Origin: Nibrella saemangeumensis
GTDB taxonomy: Bacteria; Bacteroidota; Bacteroidia; Cytophagales; Spirosomataceae
Length of the DNA stretch: 64,000 bases
Direction of reading: 5' to 3'
Assembly (NCBI RefSeq): GCF_039541915.1
Contig: NZ_BAABHD010000030.1
Location: 62,001 to 126,000, forward strand
The stretch's first letter is position 1, and each line of letters begins with the position of its first letter. Under the pieces are notes generated by a model. The model was not told the DNA's origin. It saw only the letters and a list, made by a program, of their open reading frames with translations, and did not search any database. Positions 25,291-33,235 of the stretch are shown one piece after another. A program made the position numbers and the translations under genes.

Positions 25291-26439
25291 ATGGCCAAGC
25301 GCAAAAAAGCTACCTCCCCGGAGGAAGCATCCTCTTCCTCCCAGGAATTAGAGGACCAATCGTTCAGCTATTGTAGTCTGCCTGAAATCCCTGAACGGGT
25401 ATTTGGACCAGATGTGATTCCGGACCGCGCCGAACTTATTGTTGCTACCGAGAAAAAGTGGGTAAATGGCACCGTTTTGCATTATTATTTTTTTGATAAA
25501 CCCACAGACGGCACCACTGTCAGGCTGGCCAATGGAACAACCTCCTGGCGCACCTGGACCACCACCGAAGCCGAAAAAAACGTCGTTCGCCGGGCGTTCC
25601 AGCTTTGGAAAGACGTTGGCACCGGTCTGGAGTTCACCGAGGTAGCTACCCGCGAAGAGGCAGAAATCCGCATTGGATTTATGCGGGGTGACGGAGCCTG
25701 GTCGTATATCGGCCGAGATATTCTGGACCAGGGCGTTAATGAACGAACCATGAACTTTGGCTGGGATTTGACCCGCCGGCCTTCCGAGATCGACACGGCA
25801 ATCCATGAGATCGGGCACACGCTCGGCTTTCCGCACGAGCACCAGAACCCCTACGCCGGTATTGTATGGAATGAAGAAGCGGTCTATACGGCGCTGGCTC
25901 AGCCCCCTAATAACTGGTCGAGGCAAACAACCTTTCACAACATCATCCGAAAAATCAGTCCCGATACGGTCCAGGGTTCTAACTGGGATCCTGATTCGGT
26001 TATGCATTACCCGTTTGGCCCCGGCCTGATTCAGGAACCGGCCCAATACCGCAATGGTCTTACGCCGGCCGGGGGGTTATCGGAGCGGGATACGGTCTGG
26101 ATGAAAACCTTCTACCCGGTGCTGACGCCGGCAGATTACACAGAACTGAAACCCTTCCAGTCTGTGGAGTTAAACCTGGCTCCTCAGGAACAGCGTAATT
26201 TTGTGATTCAGCCCACAGCCACCCGCCGGTATGAGATGCGAACGTTCGGCGAATCCGATACGGTTATGGTCCTGTTTGAGGAAATCGGCGGTGAACTCTC
26301 CTACGTAACCGGCGACGACGACAGCGGTGAAGATTACAATGCTTACATTAAAATAAAGCTGTTCAAAGGTCGCAAATATGTGCTGCGCATACGGCTCTAC
26401 TACGCTCAAAGCGGACAGACGGCCGTTATGTTGTGGTAA
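25291..26439 (+). CDS. Astacin-like (M12A-type) zinc metalloprotease with PPC-like C-terminus
   Basis: A 382-residue protease. The zinc motif is HEIGHTLGFPH (His172, Glu173, His176, His182) and the Met-turn is DSVMHYPF, as in astacins. The last ~95 residues (from about 290) look like a PPC/beta-sandwich domain. The N-terminus is Lys/Ser/Glu-rich (MAKRKKATSPEEASSSS) with no signal peptide, unusual for an astacin, so export would need another route. A 170-base divergent spacer separates it from the dehydrogenase. The substrate is unknown. Confidence 0.85.
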   Translation: MAKRKKATSPEEASSSSQELEDQSFSYCSLPEIPERVFGPDVIPDRAELIVATEKKWVNGTVLHYYFFDKPTDGTTVRLANGTTSWRTWTTTEAEKNVVRRAFQLWKDVGTGLEFTEVATREEAEIRIGFMRGDGAWSYIGRDILDQGVNERTMNFGWDLTRRPSEIDTAIHEIGHTLGFPHEHQNPYAGIVWNEEAVYTALAQPPNNWSRQTTFHNIIRKISPDTVQGSNWDPDSVMHYPFGPGLIQEPAQYRNGLTPAGGLSERDTVWMKTFYPVLTPADYTELKPFQSVELNLAPQEQRNFVIQPTATRRYEMRTFGESDTVMVLFEEIGGELSYVTGDDDSGEDYNAYIKIKLFKGRKYVLRIRLYYAQSGQTAVMLW

Positions 26440-26530
26440 GTTTTAAACCTTCTATAGACCCGGCCAGGAAAATCAACAGCAATAAAATTTAACCGGTTTC
26501 CTGCTTAACTCTGCCTGAAACTCCGTTATT

Positions 26531-26558
26531 TCGCAAAACAAGGATTTTGTTTCTGCGA
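26531..26558 (+). promoter_or_regulatory. Hairpin directly abutting the purE start codon
   Basis: Arms 26531-26541 and 26547-26558 form 11 pairs with one bulged C and a 5-base loop. The ATG of purE begins at the next base. It may control translation or mRNA stability. Confidence 0.5.
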
Positions 26559-27050
26559 ATGGTAGGTATTATTATGGGTAGCCTCTCCGACCGCAAGGTC
26601 ATGCAGGAGGCCGCCGACATGCTGACTGAACTGGGCGTAGCCTACGAGATGGACATCGTATCGGCCCACCGGACTCCCGAAAAAATGGTGGAGTACGCCA
26701 AAACCGCCCGCGACCGGGGGCTGAAAGTGATCGTGGCCGGAGCCGGCGGTGCCGCCCACCTGCCAGGGATGGTAGCCTCACTGACGACGCTGCCGGTAAT
26801 CGGCGTACCCGTCAAATCCTCTAACTCCATCGACGGCTGGGATTCTGTTCTTTCGATTTTGCAAATGCCTTCCGGGGTACCCGTGGCCACGGTAGCCCTC
26901 AACGGTGCCCGCAATGCTGGTATCCTGGCCGCGCAGATCATCGGAGCATTCGATCCGATAGTGGGGGGAAAACTGACCAGCTACAAAGAAGCGCTTAAAG
27001 TAAAGGTGGACGAAATGAGCCGGGAACTGCATCAGTCGTCCGCAATCTAA
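26559..27050 (+). CDS. purE: N5-carboxyaminoimidazole ribonucleotide mutase
   Basis: PurE class I moves the carboxyl group of N5-CAIR to make CAIR in purine synthesis. The 163 residues carry GSLSDRKVM at the N-terminus, SAHRTPEKM near 40, and the GAGGAAHLPGM active-site loop. ATG 26559 is preferred over TTG 26547, which lies inside the preceding hairpin. purK is not adjacent, unlike in many genomes. A purM-like gene lies 2.9 kb downstream, beyond unrelated genes. Confidence 0.96.
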   Translation: MVGIIMGSLSDRKVMQEAADMLTELGVAYEMDIVSAHRTPEKMVEYAKTARDRGLKVIVAGAGGAAHLPGMVASLTTLPVIGVPVKSSNSIDGWDSVLSILQMPSGVPVATVALNGARNAGILAAQIIGAFDPIVGGKLTSYKEALKVKVDEMSRELHQSSAI

Positions 27051-27137
27051 TTTTTTGCGTAATATTTTGTTAGTTTTTACTTAGTAATCAACTCTCAACG
27101 TTTTACAATCAATCAGCATACTGTTAACATCTTTCCT

Positions 27138-27878
27138 ATGCATACCGAACAGTCAAGAGGCAACAGCCGCCCCACCGGAACATCGAACCTGCCGGCAATC
27201 ACCCTCGCCGTGCTGGTGCTGATGATACTGGCCTTGTTGTATATTGGGTACGAATACATACGGGATGACACCGGCGGCTCAGAAGCCCTGACAAATGTGC
27301 AGATTGATACCACCGGCCAGCAGCCGATAGCGATGCAGACTGAACCGGAGCTGCTGGCCCCGGAAGAAGTCTCATCGGCCTCCGCTGACCCCGCACCGGT
27401 TGATCTGTCGCAGGAGACTCCCCCCGCAGAAGCGGTAACTCCAACGGACGAAAAAAAGGAGGTAAAACCAGCCCCCACGGCAAGCACTGAGGCCGCGAAG
27501 CCGGTGGGGGAAAAGCCTAAAGAAGAAGAGAAACCAGCGGTAGTAAAACCCGTAACGGTAAAAGCCGGCGGTACCTCCTACTCCCATACGGTGGCGGCCG
27601 GCGAAACGCTGTTCGGTGTGGCTACCCGCTACAGTATGTCAGTCAACACGCTGAAGGCAATGAATCCGGGCGTCTCGGAAAGCGACGTTAAGGCAGGCAT
27701 CACGAAGCTGAATGTAAAGGTGAAAGCGGTTCATACCGTCGGCCCCGGTGATGTGCTCCGGGTAGTAGCCCAGAAGTACGGCGTAACGGTCAATCAGTTG
27801 ATGAAAGCCAACAAGAAAGACCGGAATTTTGCCCAGCGGGGGGAGAAGCTCATTATTCCCTTCCCAGATAAACAATAA
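27138..27878 (+). CDS. Membrane-anchored LysM protein
   Basis: A 246-residue protein with one N-terminal transmembrane helix (about 20-42), a Pro/Glu/Ala/Lys-rich linker (about 55-140), and two LysM domains. The first begins SHTVAAGETLFGVATRY near 153 and the second HTVGPGDVLRVVAQKYGV near 197. LysM binds glycan chains, so this is probably a peptidoglycan-binding envelope protein. It ends one base before the convergent DUF481 stop. Confidence 0.85.
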   Translation: MHTEQSRGNSRPTGTSNLPAITLAVLVLMILALLYIGYEYIRDDTGGSEALTNVQIDTTGQQPIAMQTEPELLAPEEVSSASADPAPVDLSQETPPAEAVTPTDEKKEVKPAPTASTEAAKPVGEKPKEEEKPAVVKPVTVKAGGTSYSHTVAAGETLFGVATRYSMSVNTLKAMNPGVSESDVKAGITKLNVKVKAVHTVGPGDVLRVVAQKYGVTVNQLMKANKKDRNFAQRGEKLIIPFPDKQ

Positions 27879-27879
27879 C

Positions 27880-28710
27880 TTATTTCTTCTCGTACGCGAC
27901 ACCCGCCGTCCACCGCAGGTCGTTCCGCTGCCGGCCGGGTGCCACCACGCTTTCGTAGGTATTAAACAGTGTGCTTCGCAGGCTCAGGGCGTTGGTGACT
28001 TTCACCTGTAAGGTAACACTGCCGTTCCAGCGCAGGTTTGGCTGCCCCAGGGCCGGCTGGTAGAAGATGGTATGGGATAGCGTCCATCGGTCTTGTCCAA
28101 ACGTGTACTGCCCGAACAAGCGGGCGGAGTTGCGCCATACATCCACATCACTTCGTTCCTGAAAGTCGGTATTTTCCCACAGGATCACATTGGTTAGCGA
28201 CAGGTAGGCCCGCTTGCGGTTGATGAGCTTGTACCCAAGGCCACCGGCAATGGTGTATCGCAACAGGATTTTGCGCAGGTTACTGCGCTCCGCAGACCCG
28301 AAGGCCAGGTAATAAAGTCGCTCTTCGTGCCGGAACGTAGTCCGGAAATCAGCAAAGAACTCCCGCTCATTCAGCACGGCATTCTGTCGCCCGTACACAA
28401 ACGACGGAGTGGTTGAAAGCTTAAACTGGCGGCTTAGTTCGTAATCAACGGCAGACGCTACTTGCAGTAGAATTCGGTTGACGTTGCCGCTGGTAGCCGT
28501 ACCGTCGGCGGTAAGCCTGTACCGGAATATTGGCGTGTCCTCCGGCTTTACCTGCTTGGCGGTGTCGGCTGCGGTTACGGTTGTATCCCGGGCGGCTTTA
28601 GTTGTATCCGGCTGCGAGGGACGTAACGGATCGGTTTGTTCGGTTACCTGAGCATAGGCACTTTGTGAGAAGAAGAAGCTGACTATGAAGAAAAGAAGCT
28701 GAAATCGCAT
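27880..28710 (-). CDS. DUF481-type outer-membrane beta-barrel protein
   Basis: A 276-residue exported protein. A signal peptide (1-20, ending AYAQ) precedes a Thr/Asp/Lys-rich stretch (to about 55), then alternating hydrophobic strands with frequent aromatic ends typical of a DUF481 outer-membrane barrel (FRYRLTADGTATSGNVNR onward). The product ends in GVAYEKK. It is convergent with the LysM gene. The function of DUF481 barrels is not known. Confidence 0.8.
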   Translation of the reverse strand: MRFQLLFFIVSFFFSQSAYAQVTEQTDPLRPSQPDTTKAARDTTVTAADTAKQVKPEDTPIFRYRLTADGTATSGNVNRILLQVASAVDYELSRQFKLSTTPSFVYGRQNAVLNEREFFADFRTTFRHEERLYYLAFGSAERSNLRKILLRYTIAGGLGYKLINRKRAYLSLTNVILWENTDFQERSDVDVWRNSARLFGQYTFGQDRWTLSHTIFYQPALGQPNLRWNGSVTLQVKVTNALSLRSTLFNTYESVVAPGRQRNDLRWTAGVAYEKK

Positions 28711-28836
28711 GAGGTATGATGGTGGAAATAGCGGTCAGATTACGCACTAAGGCTAACATTAAAATGGCAAAATACGGCAAACTCACCTATTCCTTCCTAG
28801 ATTTGAGCCTTTCCTTATCTAAACCACTTTTCGCTT

Positions 28837-29835
28837 ATGACCCGCTGGGGTATTCTGGGCCTGGGCCGTATCGCCCATAAATTTGCCACCGACCTGCTCA
28901 CCTTACCAGACGCCGAACTGTACGCCGTAGCCTCGGCCTCGGCCGAACGGGCAGCCGATTTTGCCACGCAGTACAACGTACCGCATCATTTCGGTCGCTA
29001 TGAAGACCTGCTCACCTGCGAGGGGCTGGATGTTGTGTACATTGCAACACCCCACGTCGGCCATCACGCTCATACGCTTCTCTGCCTGAATAGTGGCTTA
29101 CCCGTACTCTGCGAAAAACCTTTCGCTATGAATGCCCGGCAGGTACAGGAAATGGTACAGACGGCACGGATTAACAACGTATTCCTGATGGAAGCCCTCT
29201 GGAGCCGGTTTATTCCCAGCGTTCAGAAAGCCCTGGAGTTGATCGAAGCCGGTGCCATCGGTAAGGTGCTGGGTGTCCGTGCCGACTTCGGCTTCCAGGC
29301 ACCCTTTCTGCCCGATAAGCGGGGATTCAACAAAGATCTCGGCGGGGGCTCCCTGCTCGACATCGGTATTTATCCGCTTTTTTTGTCGTACCTGATCCTG
29401 GGTAAACCACAAACCATCAAGGCCTCTGTTACTATGAGCCCAACGGGCGTAGATGAGCAATGCGGCATGGTGCTGACCTACGCCGGCAACCAGATGGCAG
29501 TGCTCAACAGCAGCTTCGTAACCATAACCCGCACCCATGCCTTTATCTATGGTGAGACCGGCAACATCTACATCCACGGCCGCTGGCACGAGAGTCAGGC
29601 TGTAACGCTGGAGCCGCACGAGGGCGACAAACAGGTATTTTCCTTCGAACGCTCCACCTGGGGGTACGATTATGAAGCACACCACGTGATGCAATGCCTG
29701 CGCGAAGGCCACACCGAAAGTCCGCTCTGGACCCTCGACGACAGCCTCAACCTCATCGAACTACTGGATGCAGTCCGGCAGGAGGTTGGCCTCTGGTACA
29801 ACGAAGATGATCTGGATAATACCTTGAAGCACTGA
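28837..29835 (+). CDS. Cytoplasmic Gfo/Idh/MocA-family oxidoreductase
   Basis: A 332-residue NAD(P)-dependent oxidoreductase. The Rossmann start is WGILGLGRIAHKFA and the conserved EKP is in VLCEKPFAMN near 92. Length and pattern resemble the dihydrodiol/1,5-anhydrofructose-type group. It has no signal peptide, unlike the Tat-exported relative at 13973-15418. The substrate cannot be assigned. Confidence 0.88.
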   Translation: MTRWGILGLGRIAHKFATDLLTLPDAELYAVASASAERAADFATQYNVPHHFGRYEDLLTCEGLDVVYIATPHVGHHAHTLLCLNSGLPVLCEKPFAMNARQVQEMVQTARINNVFLMEALWSRFIPSVQKALELIEAGAIGKVLGVRADFGFQAPFLPDKRGFNKDLGGGSLLDIGIYPLFLSYLILGKPQTIKASVTMSPTGVDEQCGMVLTYAGNQMAVLNSSFVTITRTHAFIYGETGNIYIHGRWHESQAVTLEPHEGDKQVFSFERSTWGYDYEAHHVMQCLREGHTESPLWTLDDSLNLIELLDAVRQEVGLWYNEDDLDNTLKH

Positions 29836-29884
29836 TCCGTATCGCAGGAGTCGCTACTGCTACCATCAGAAACCCGAAAAGCTG

Positions 29885-29892
29885 TACCTTTG
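29885..29892 (+). promoter_or_regulatory. Putative -7 box (TACCTTTG) for the purM-like gene
   Basis: A perfect TAnnTTTG match 27 bases before ATG 29920. It overlaps the alternative TTG 29890, which argues against that start. Confidence 0.45.
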
Positions 29893-29919
29893 CCCACTGC
29901 AAACCGCCTACTGCCACTG

Positions 29920-31095
29920 ATGAATCAAGCAACTGACCGCTACGCCCAACGGGGCGTTTCTGCCTCTAAGGAAGACGTTCACAACGCAATTGCCAATCTT
30001 GATAAAGGCCTTTTTCCGAAAGCATTCTGCAAAATTGTACCCGATGTTCTCGCCAGTGATCCGGAGTACTGTACCATTATGCACGCCGACGGGGCTGGCA
30101 CTAAGTCTTCGCTGGCCTATCTCTACTGGCGCGAAACAGGCGACTTATCGGTCTGGCGCGGCATTGCACAGGATGCGGTAGTGATGAATACCGATGATCT
30201 GATTTGTGTGGGCGCTACCGGTCCCATGCTGCTGTCGTCTACCATTGGCCGTAACAAGAATCTGATACCGGGCGAGGTCATTGCCGAAATCATCAACGGC
30301 ACGGAAGAGGTGCTGGACATGCTGCGTCAGCACGGCATTGACATTTACAGCACCGGGGGCGAAACTGCCGATGTGGGTGATCTGGTCCGGACTGTAATTG
30401 TGGATAGTACGGTGATTGCCCGGATGCGTCGTGCCGATGTCATCAGCAATGACCGTATTCAGGCCGGAGACGTAATTGTCGGGTTAGCTTCGTTCGGTCA
30501 GGCTACCTATGAGACGAGTTACAATGGGGGGATGGGCAGTAATGGTCTCACTTCTGCACGCCACGACGTGCTGGCCCACTACCTTGCCGGAAAATATCCC
30601 GAAAGCTTCGACCCCGCCGTTGACCGCAGCCTGATTTACAGCGGCTCTAAACAGCTGACGGAGTTGGCGGAGGGAACATCTGTGGATGTCGGTAAGCTCA
30701 TTCTCTCCCCTACCCGTACTTACGCGCCTATTGCCAAAGCGCTGCTAGCAGAGCTGCGTCCGCACATCCACGGCATGGTTCATTGCAGCGGTGGGGCCCA
30801 GACCAAAGTGCTGCACTTTATTGACAACCTGCACGTCATCAAAGACAATCTGTTCCCGATTCCGCCCCTGTTCCGGCTCATTCAGGAGGAGAGCGGTACC
30901 AGTTGGTCCGAAATGTACAAGGTCTTTAACATGGGGCACCGGCTGGAAATCTACCTTTCCGAAGAACAGGCCCAGCGGGTGATTGATATTGCCGGTCAGT
31001 TTGGGGTTGAAGGCCGGATTATAGGCCGTGTGGAGACTTTTATTGGTAAGCAGGTGACAATCAGCTCAAATGAAGGAAGTTTCAAATTTAATTAG
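29920..31095 (+). CDS. purM: Phosphoribosylformylglycinamidine cyclo-ligase-like (AIR synthase family)
   Basis: AIR synthase closes the imidazole ring in purine synthesis using ATP. The 391 residues begin MNQATDRYAQRGVSASKEDV and carry MHADGAGTKSSLAY (substrate/ATP loop), STGGETADVGDLV near 145, and FNMGHRLEIYL near the C-terminus. This is the longer Bacteroidota form of PurM (usual ~345). Purine synthesis is the likely role, supported by purE nearby, although the two are not in one operon. Confidence 0.9.
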   Translation: MNQATDRYAQRGVSASKEDVHNAIANLDKGLFPKAFCKIVPDVLASDPEYCTIMHADGAGTKSSLAYLYWRETGDLSVWRGIAQDAVVMNTDDLICVGATGPMLLSSTIGRNKNLIPGEVIAEIINGTEEVLDMLRQHGIDIYSTGGETADVGDLVRTVIVDSTVIARMRRADVISNDRIQAGDVIVGLASFGQATYETSYNGGMGSNGLTSARHDVLAHYLAGKYPESFDPAVDRSLIYSGSKQLTELAEGTSVDVGKLILSPTRTYAPIAKALLAELRPHIHGMVHCSGGAQTKVLHFIDNLHVIKDNLFPIPPLFRLIQEESGTSWSEMYKVFNMGHRLEIYLSEEQAQRVIDIAGQFGVEGRIIGRVETFIGKQVTISSNEGSFKFN

Positions 31096-31202
31096 GTTTT
31101 AAAAGCTTTATAACTAGCCTTTAACGATAGGCACATATTATCATTTGAAATTGCAACGGTAAAAGATTATCAATCACTTACGGCTGCAAACAAGCTGATC
31201 AT

Positions 31203-32504
31203 ATGGCAATACGGCTCTACCTCCTTGCATATCTTTACTGTTTAACCAACCTCATTTACGGGCAGAACACTTATTTTCAACAGGATTTTTCTTCCAGTAG
31301 TAACACTGCCAGTTATACCAGTGCAACACCAACTATTGGCCAATTCACCTCAATAGGCGGTTCTACATCAAGCAGCCTAACTGTTGGTATTAATGAAGGC
31401 ACATTGGAAATTAACCGTCCTATCGACAACACGGCCCGGGGATATGCTACCAGAATTTTTGATTTTACACCTGAACCAACATCCCTGTATGTTCAATTCG
31501 ACTTCCATCTGGTATCCCATAATCCAAGTATAGGTTCTGGCAACGCTATCAAGTTTTACGTAGGTTCAGACTTTAGCAACGGTGTTCAAAATCCTACGAA
31601 TGGTGAAACCTACGCCCGTTTTGGTATAAACTTCTCACCAACAACCCCGGGTAACTTTTCCATGAATCCCTATCCTTCCGGTGGCGGAACTGTCAGCCCG
31701 CTCGTTTTTTCTGGTATACATCGGATCACGTTTATCGTAAATAAAAACAGTAGTTCACTCTATTACCGCACTCCTCTGGACCAATTGGAGCAACAACCGA
31801 TTAACACGTACGACCTCTGGGTGGGTAATACGAAAGTGTTTGATAACCAAGCTATCATTACTTCCTCTCAGCGTCTAACTGATTTCAGAATTGTGTTTGA
31901 CAATGGCGTTGGTACAGTACGGTTTGACAACTTCCTCATTCGGGATATTGCCGGCGTACTGCCCGTTAAGCTGCTCACCTTCCAGGCTAAACAGCAGGGC
32001 GAACAGGTAAACCTTTCGTGGACAACGGCCTGGGAAAAAGATGCGTCTCACTTTGTGGTGGAACGTAGTCATGAAAATCTCAGCAGCTTTGTGCCAATCG
32101 GAGAAGTAAAGGCGAAGGGCAACACAGACCAGCGCAACACCTATTTGTTTGTTGACCAGCGACCGCTGGCCGGCATTAGCTATTATCGACTAAAACAAGT
32201 TGACGTCGACCAGAAAACCGAACAGTCCAAAGCCGTTTCGGTAACCATGGATTACAGCAGCCCTTCGCTGGACATTCTCGGCAACCCGATTCAAGGTAAT
32301 GTCGTTCGATTTATGGTACGCCACATTTCCGAAGCCAGGTACCGCCTTTTGTCGCCAATCGGCAATGACATTCCGTTTCAGATACTGCCTCAAGGCGACG
32401 GTACGATTCAACTCACTCCACTATTTTCTCTGCCTGCTGGTGTATATACCCTTCAGGTCATTGGTGAAGATGCGCAACTCTCGCAGAAGCTTCTGGTACA
32501 GTGA
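31203..32504 (+). CDS. Secreted protein with T9SS-type C-terminus
   Basis: A 433-residue protein with a signal peptide (about 1-20). The N-terminal ~250 residues are Ser/Thr/Asn-rich beta-sheet sequence without a recognised family. Next comes a segment common in Bacteroidota secreted proteins (LPVKLLTFQAKQQGEQVNLSW, then YYRLKQVDVD), and a type IX sorting-like tail (LPAGVYTLQVIG to QKLLVQ). It is visibly A+T-richer than its neighbours. Probably a surface or extracellular protein; the function is unknown. Confidence 0.8.
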   Translation: MAIRLYLLAYLYCLTNLIYGQNTYFQQDFSSSSNTASYTSATPTIGQFTSIGGSTSSSLTVGINEGTLEINRPIDNTARGYATRIFDFTPEPTSLYVQFDFHLVSHNPSIGSGNAIKFYVGSDFSNGVQNPTNGETYARFGINFSPTTPGNFSMNPYPSGGGTVSPLVFSGIHRITFIVNKNSSSLYYRTPLDQLEQQPINTYDLWVGNTKVFDNQAIITSSQRLTDFRIVFDNGVGTVRFDNFLIRDIAGVLPVKLLTFQAKQQGEQVNLSWTTAWEKDASHFVVERSHENLSSFVPIGEVKAKGNTDQRNTYLFVDQRPLAGISYYRLKQVDVDQKTEQSKAVSVTMDYSSPSLDILGNPIQGNVVRFMVRHISEARYRLLSPIGNDIPFQILPQGDGTIQLTPLFSLPAGVYTLQVIGEDAQLSQKLLVQ

Positions 32505-32562
32505 GGCTTACTTGATTTAAACCGCCATCTTCACAGCTAAGGCAACAATAACAGAATTAGTG

Positions 32563-32570
32563 TATTTTTG
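32563..32570 (+). promoter_or_regulatory. Putative -7 box (TATTTTTG) for the toxin-antitoxin pair
   Basis: A perfect TAnnTTTG match 30 bases before ATG 32601; no matching -33 element at the usual spacing. Confidence 0.4.
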
Positions 32571-32600
32571 TTGTAAGTAAACATTTCAGTGCAAAGCCAT

Positions 32601-32828
32601 ATGCCGGGCTATCAGGAATATATCACGTTAAATCCGAATATTCGTTTTGGTAAACCTTGTATCAAAAATACGCGTATTGCGGTTCAGGACATCCTCAACT
32701 GGCTGGCTTCAGGAATGACCTACGAAGAAATCATTGAAGACTTTCCTGAGCTTTCTGTTGAAGCCATACGGGCCGCCCTGGCTTTTGCCGCAGATACAGA
32801 GCGACGAACCAAGCTTATTTCTGCCTGA
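32601..32828 (+). CDS. DUF433 antitoxin-like protein
   Basis: A 75-residue DUF433 protein with a helix-turn-helix-like core (GKPCIKNTRIAVQDILNWLA, then MTYEEIIEDFPELS). Such proteins are the antitoxin and DNA-binding half of modules with DUF5615 partners. ATG 32601 is preferred over GTG 32589. The stop overlaps the next start by one base (TGATG), typical of toxin-antitoxin coupling. Confidence 0.9.
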   Translation: MPGYQEYITLNPNIRFGKPCIKNTRIAVQDILNWLASGMTYEEIIEDFPELSVEAIRAALAFAADTERRTKLISA

Positions 32829-33163
32829 TGCGAATCTTGCTGGACGCAAATCTCTCATACCGTTTAGTGAAAAAGTTGAGCGGAATGTTTCCCGATTGCC
32901 TGCACGTCTCCCGCACCGGATTACCAATTCCCATAGAAGACAAACAGATTTGGGATTGGGCACGCGCAAACCATTACCTGATTATTACTAACGACGAAGA
33001 TTTTTATCATTTTGCGGCTCAGTACAGCTTTCCACCCAAGGTTGTGCTGCTACGTATGGGCAACCAATCAACACGAGCTATCGCTGAAGTTCTGATGAAG
33101 CACCTTGCCGAGATCGATCGCCTTAATGATTCAAATGAGTACGGATTGCTCGAGATTTTTTAA
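32828..33163 (+). CDS. DUF5615 PIN-like toxin protein
   Basis: A 111-residue DUF5615 protein of the PIN-like fold. Acidic positions expected for a nuclease site are visible: Asp7 (LLDANLS), the Asp/Glu in EDKQIWDWA, and NDEDF near 54. It is coupled to the DUF433 gene upstream. Toxicity and RNase activity are inferred from the family; no target is known. Confidence 0.88.
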   Translation: MRILLDANLSYRLVKKLSGMFPDCLHVSRTGLPIPIEDKQIWDWARANHYLIITNDEDFYHFAAQYSFPPKVVLLRMGNQSTRAIAEVLMKHLAEIDRLNDSNEYGLLEIF

Positions 33164-33168
33164 TTTTA

Positions 33169-33233
33169 TTATCAAAAGCCTCCCTCTCAAAGCATACTTG
33201 AGCCCAGAAGAAGGAGGCTTTTGATAATTTTTT
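33169..33233. terminator. Bidirectional terminator after the toxin gene
   Basis: Perfect 15-bp arms (33169-33183 and 33213-33227) followed by six T residues. A small inner CTCAA/TTGAG stem lies in the loop. On the minus strand an A-rich mirror serves the convergent RND pump gene, which ends at 33236. Confidence 0.85.
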
Positions 33234-33235
33234 CG

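Noticed and set aside
28837..31095. An operon of the oxidoreductase and purM-like gene
   Set aside because: A perfect -7 box lies between them and their functions are unrelated.
33169..33233. An attachment site or mobile-element end after the toxin-antitoxin pair
   Set aside because: The inverted repeat with a T run is fully explained as a terminator, and no recombinase or direct repeat is present.
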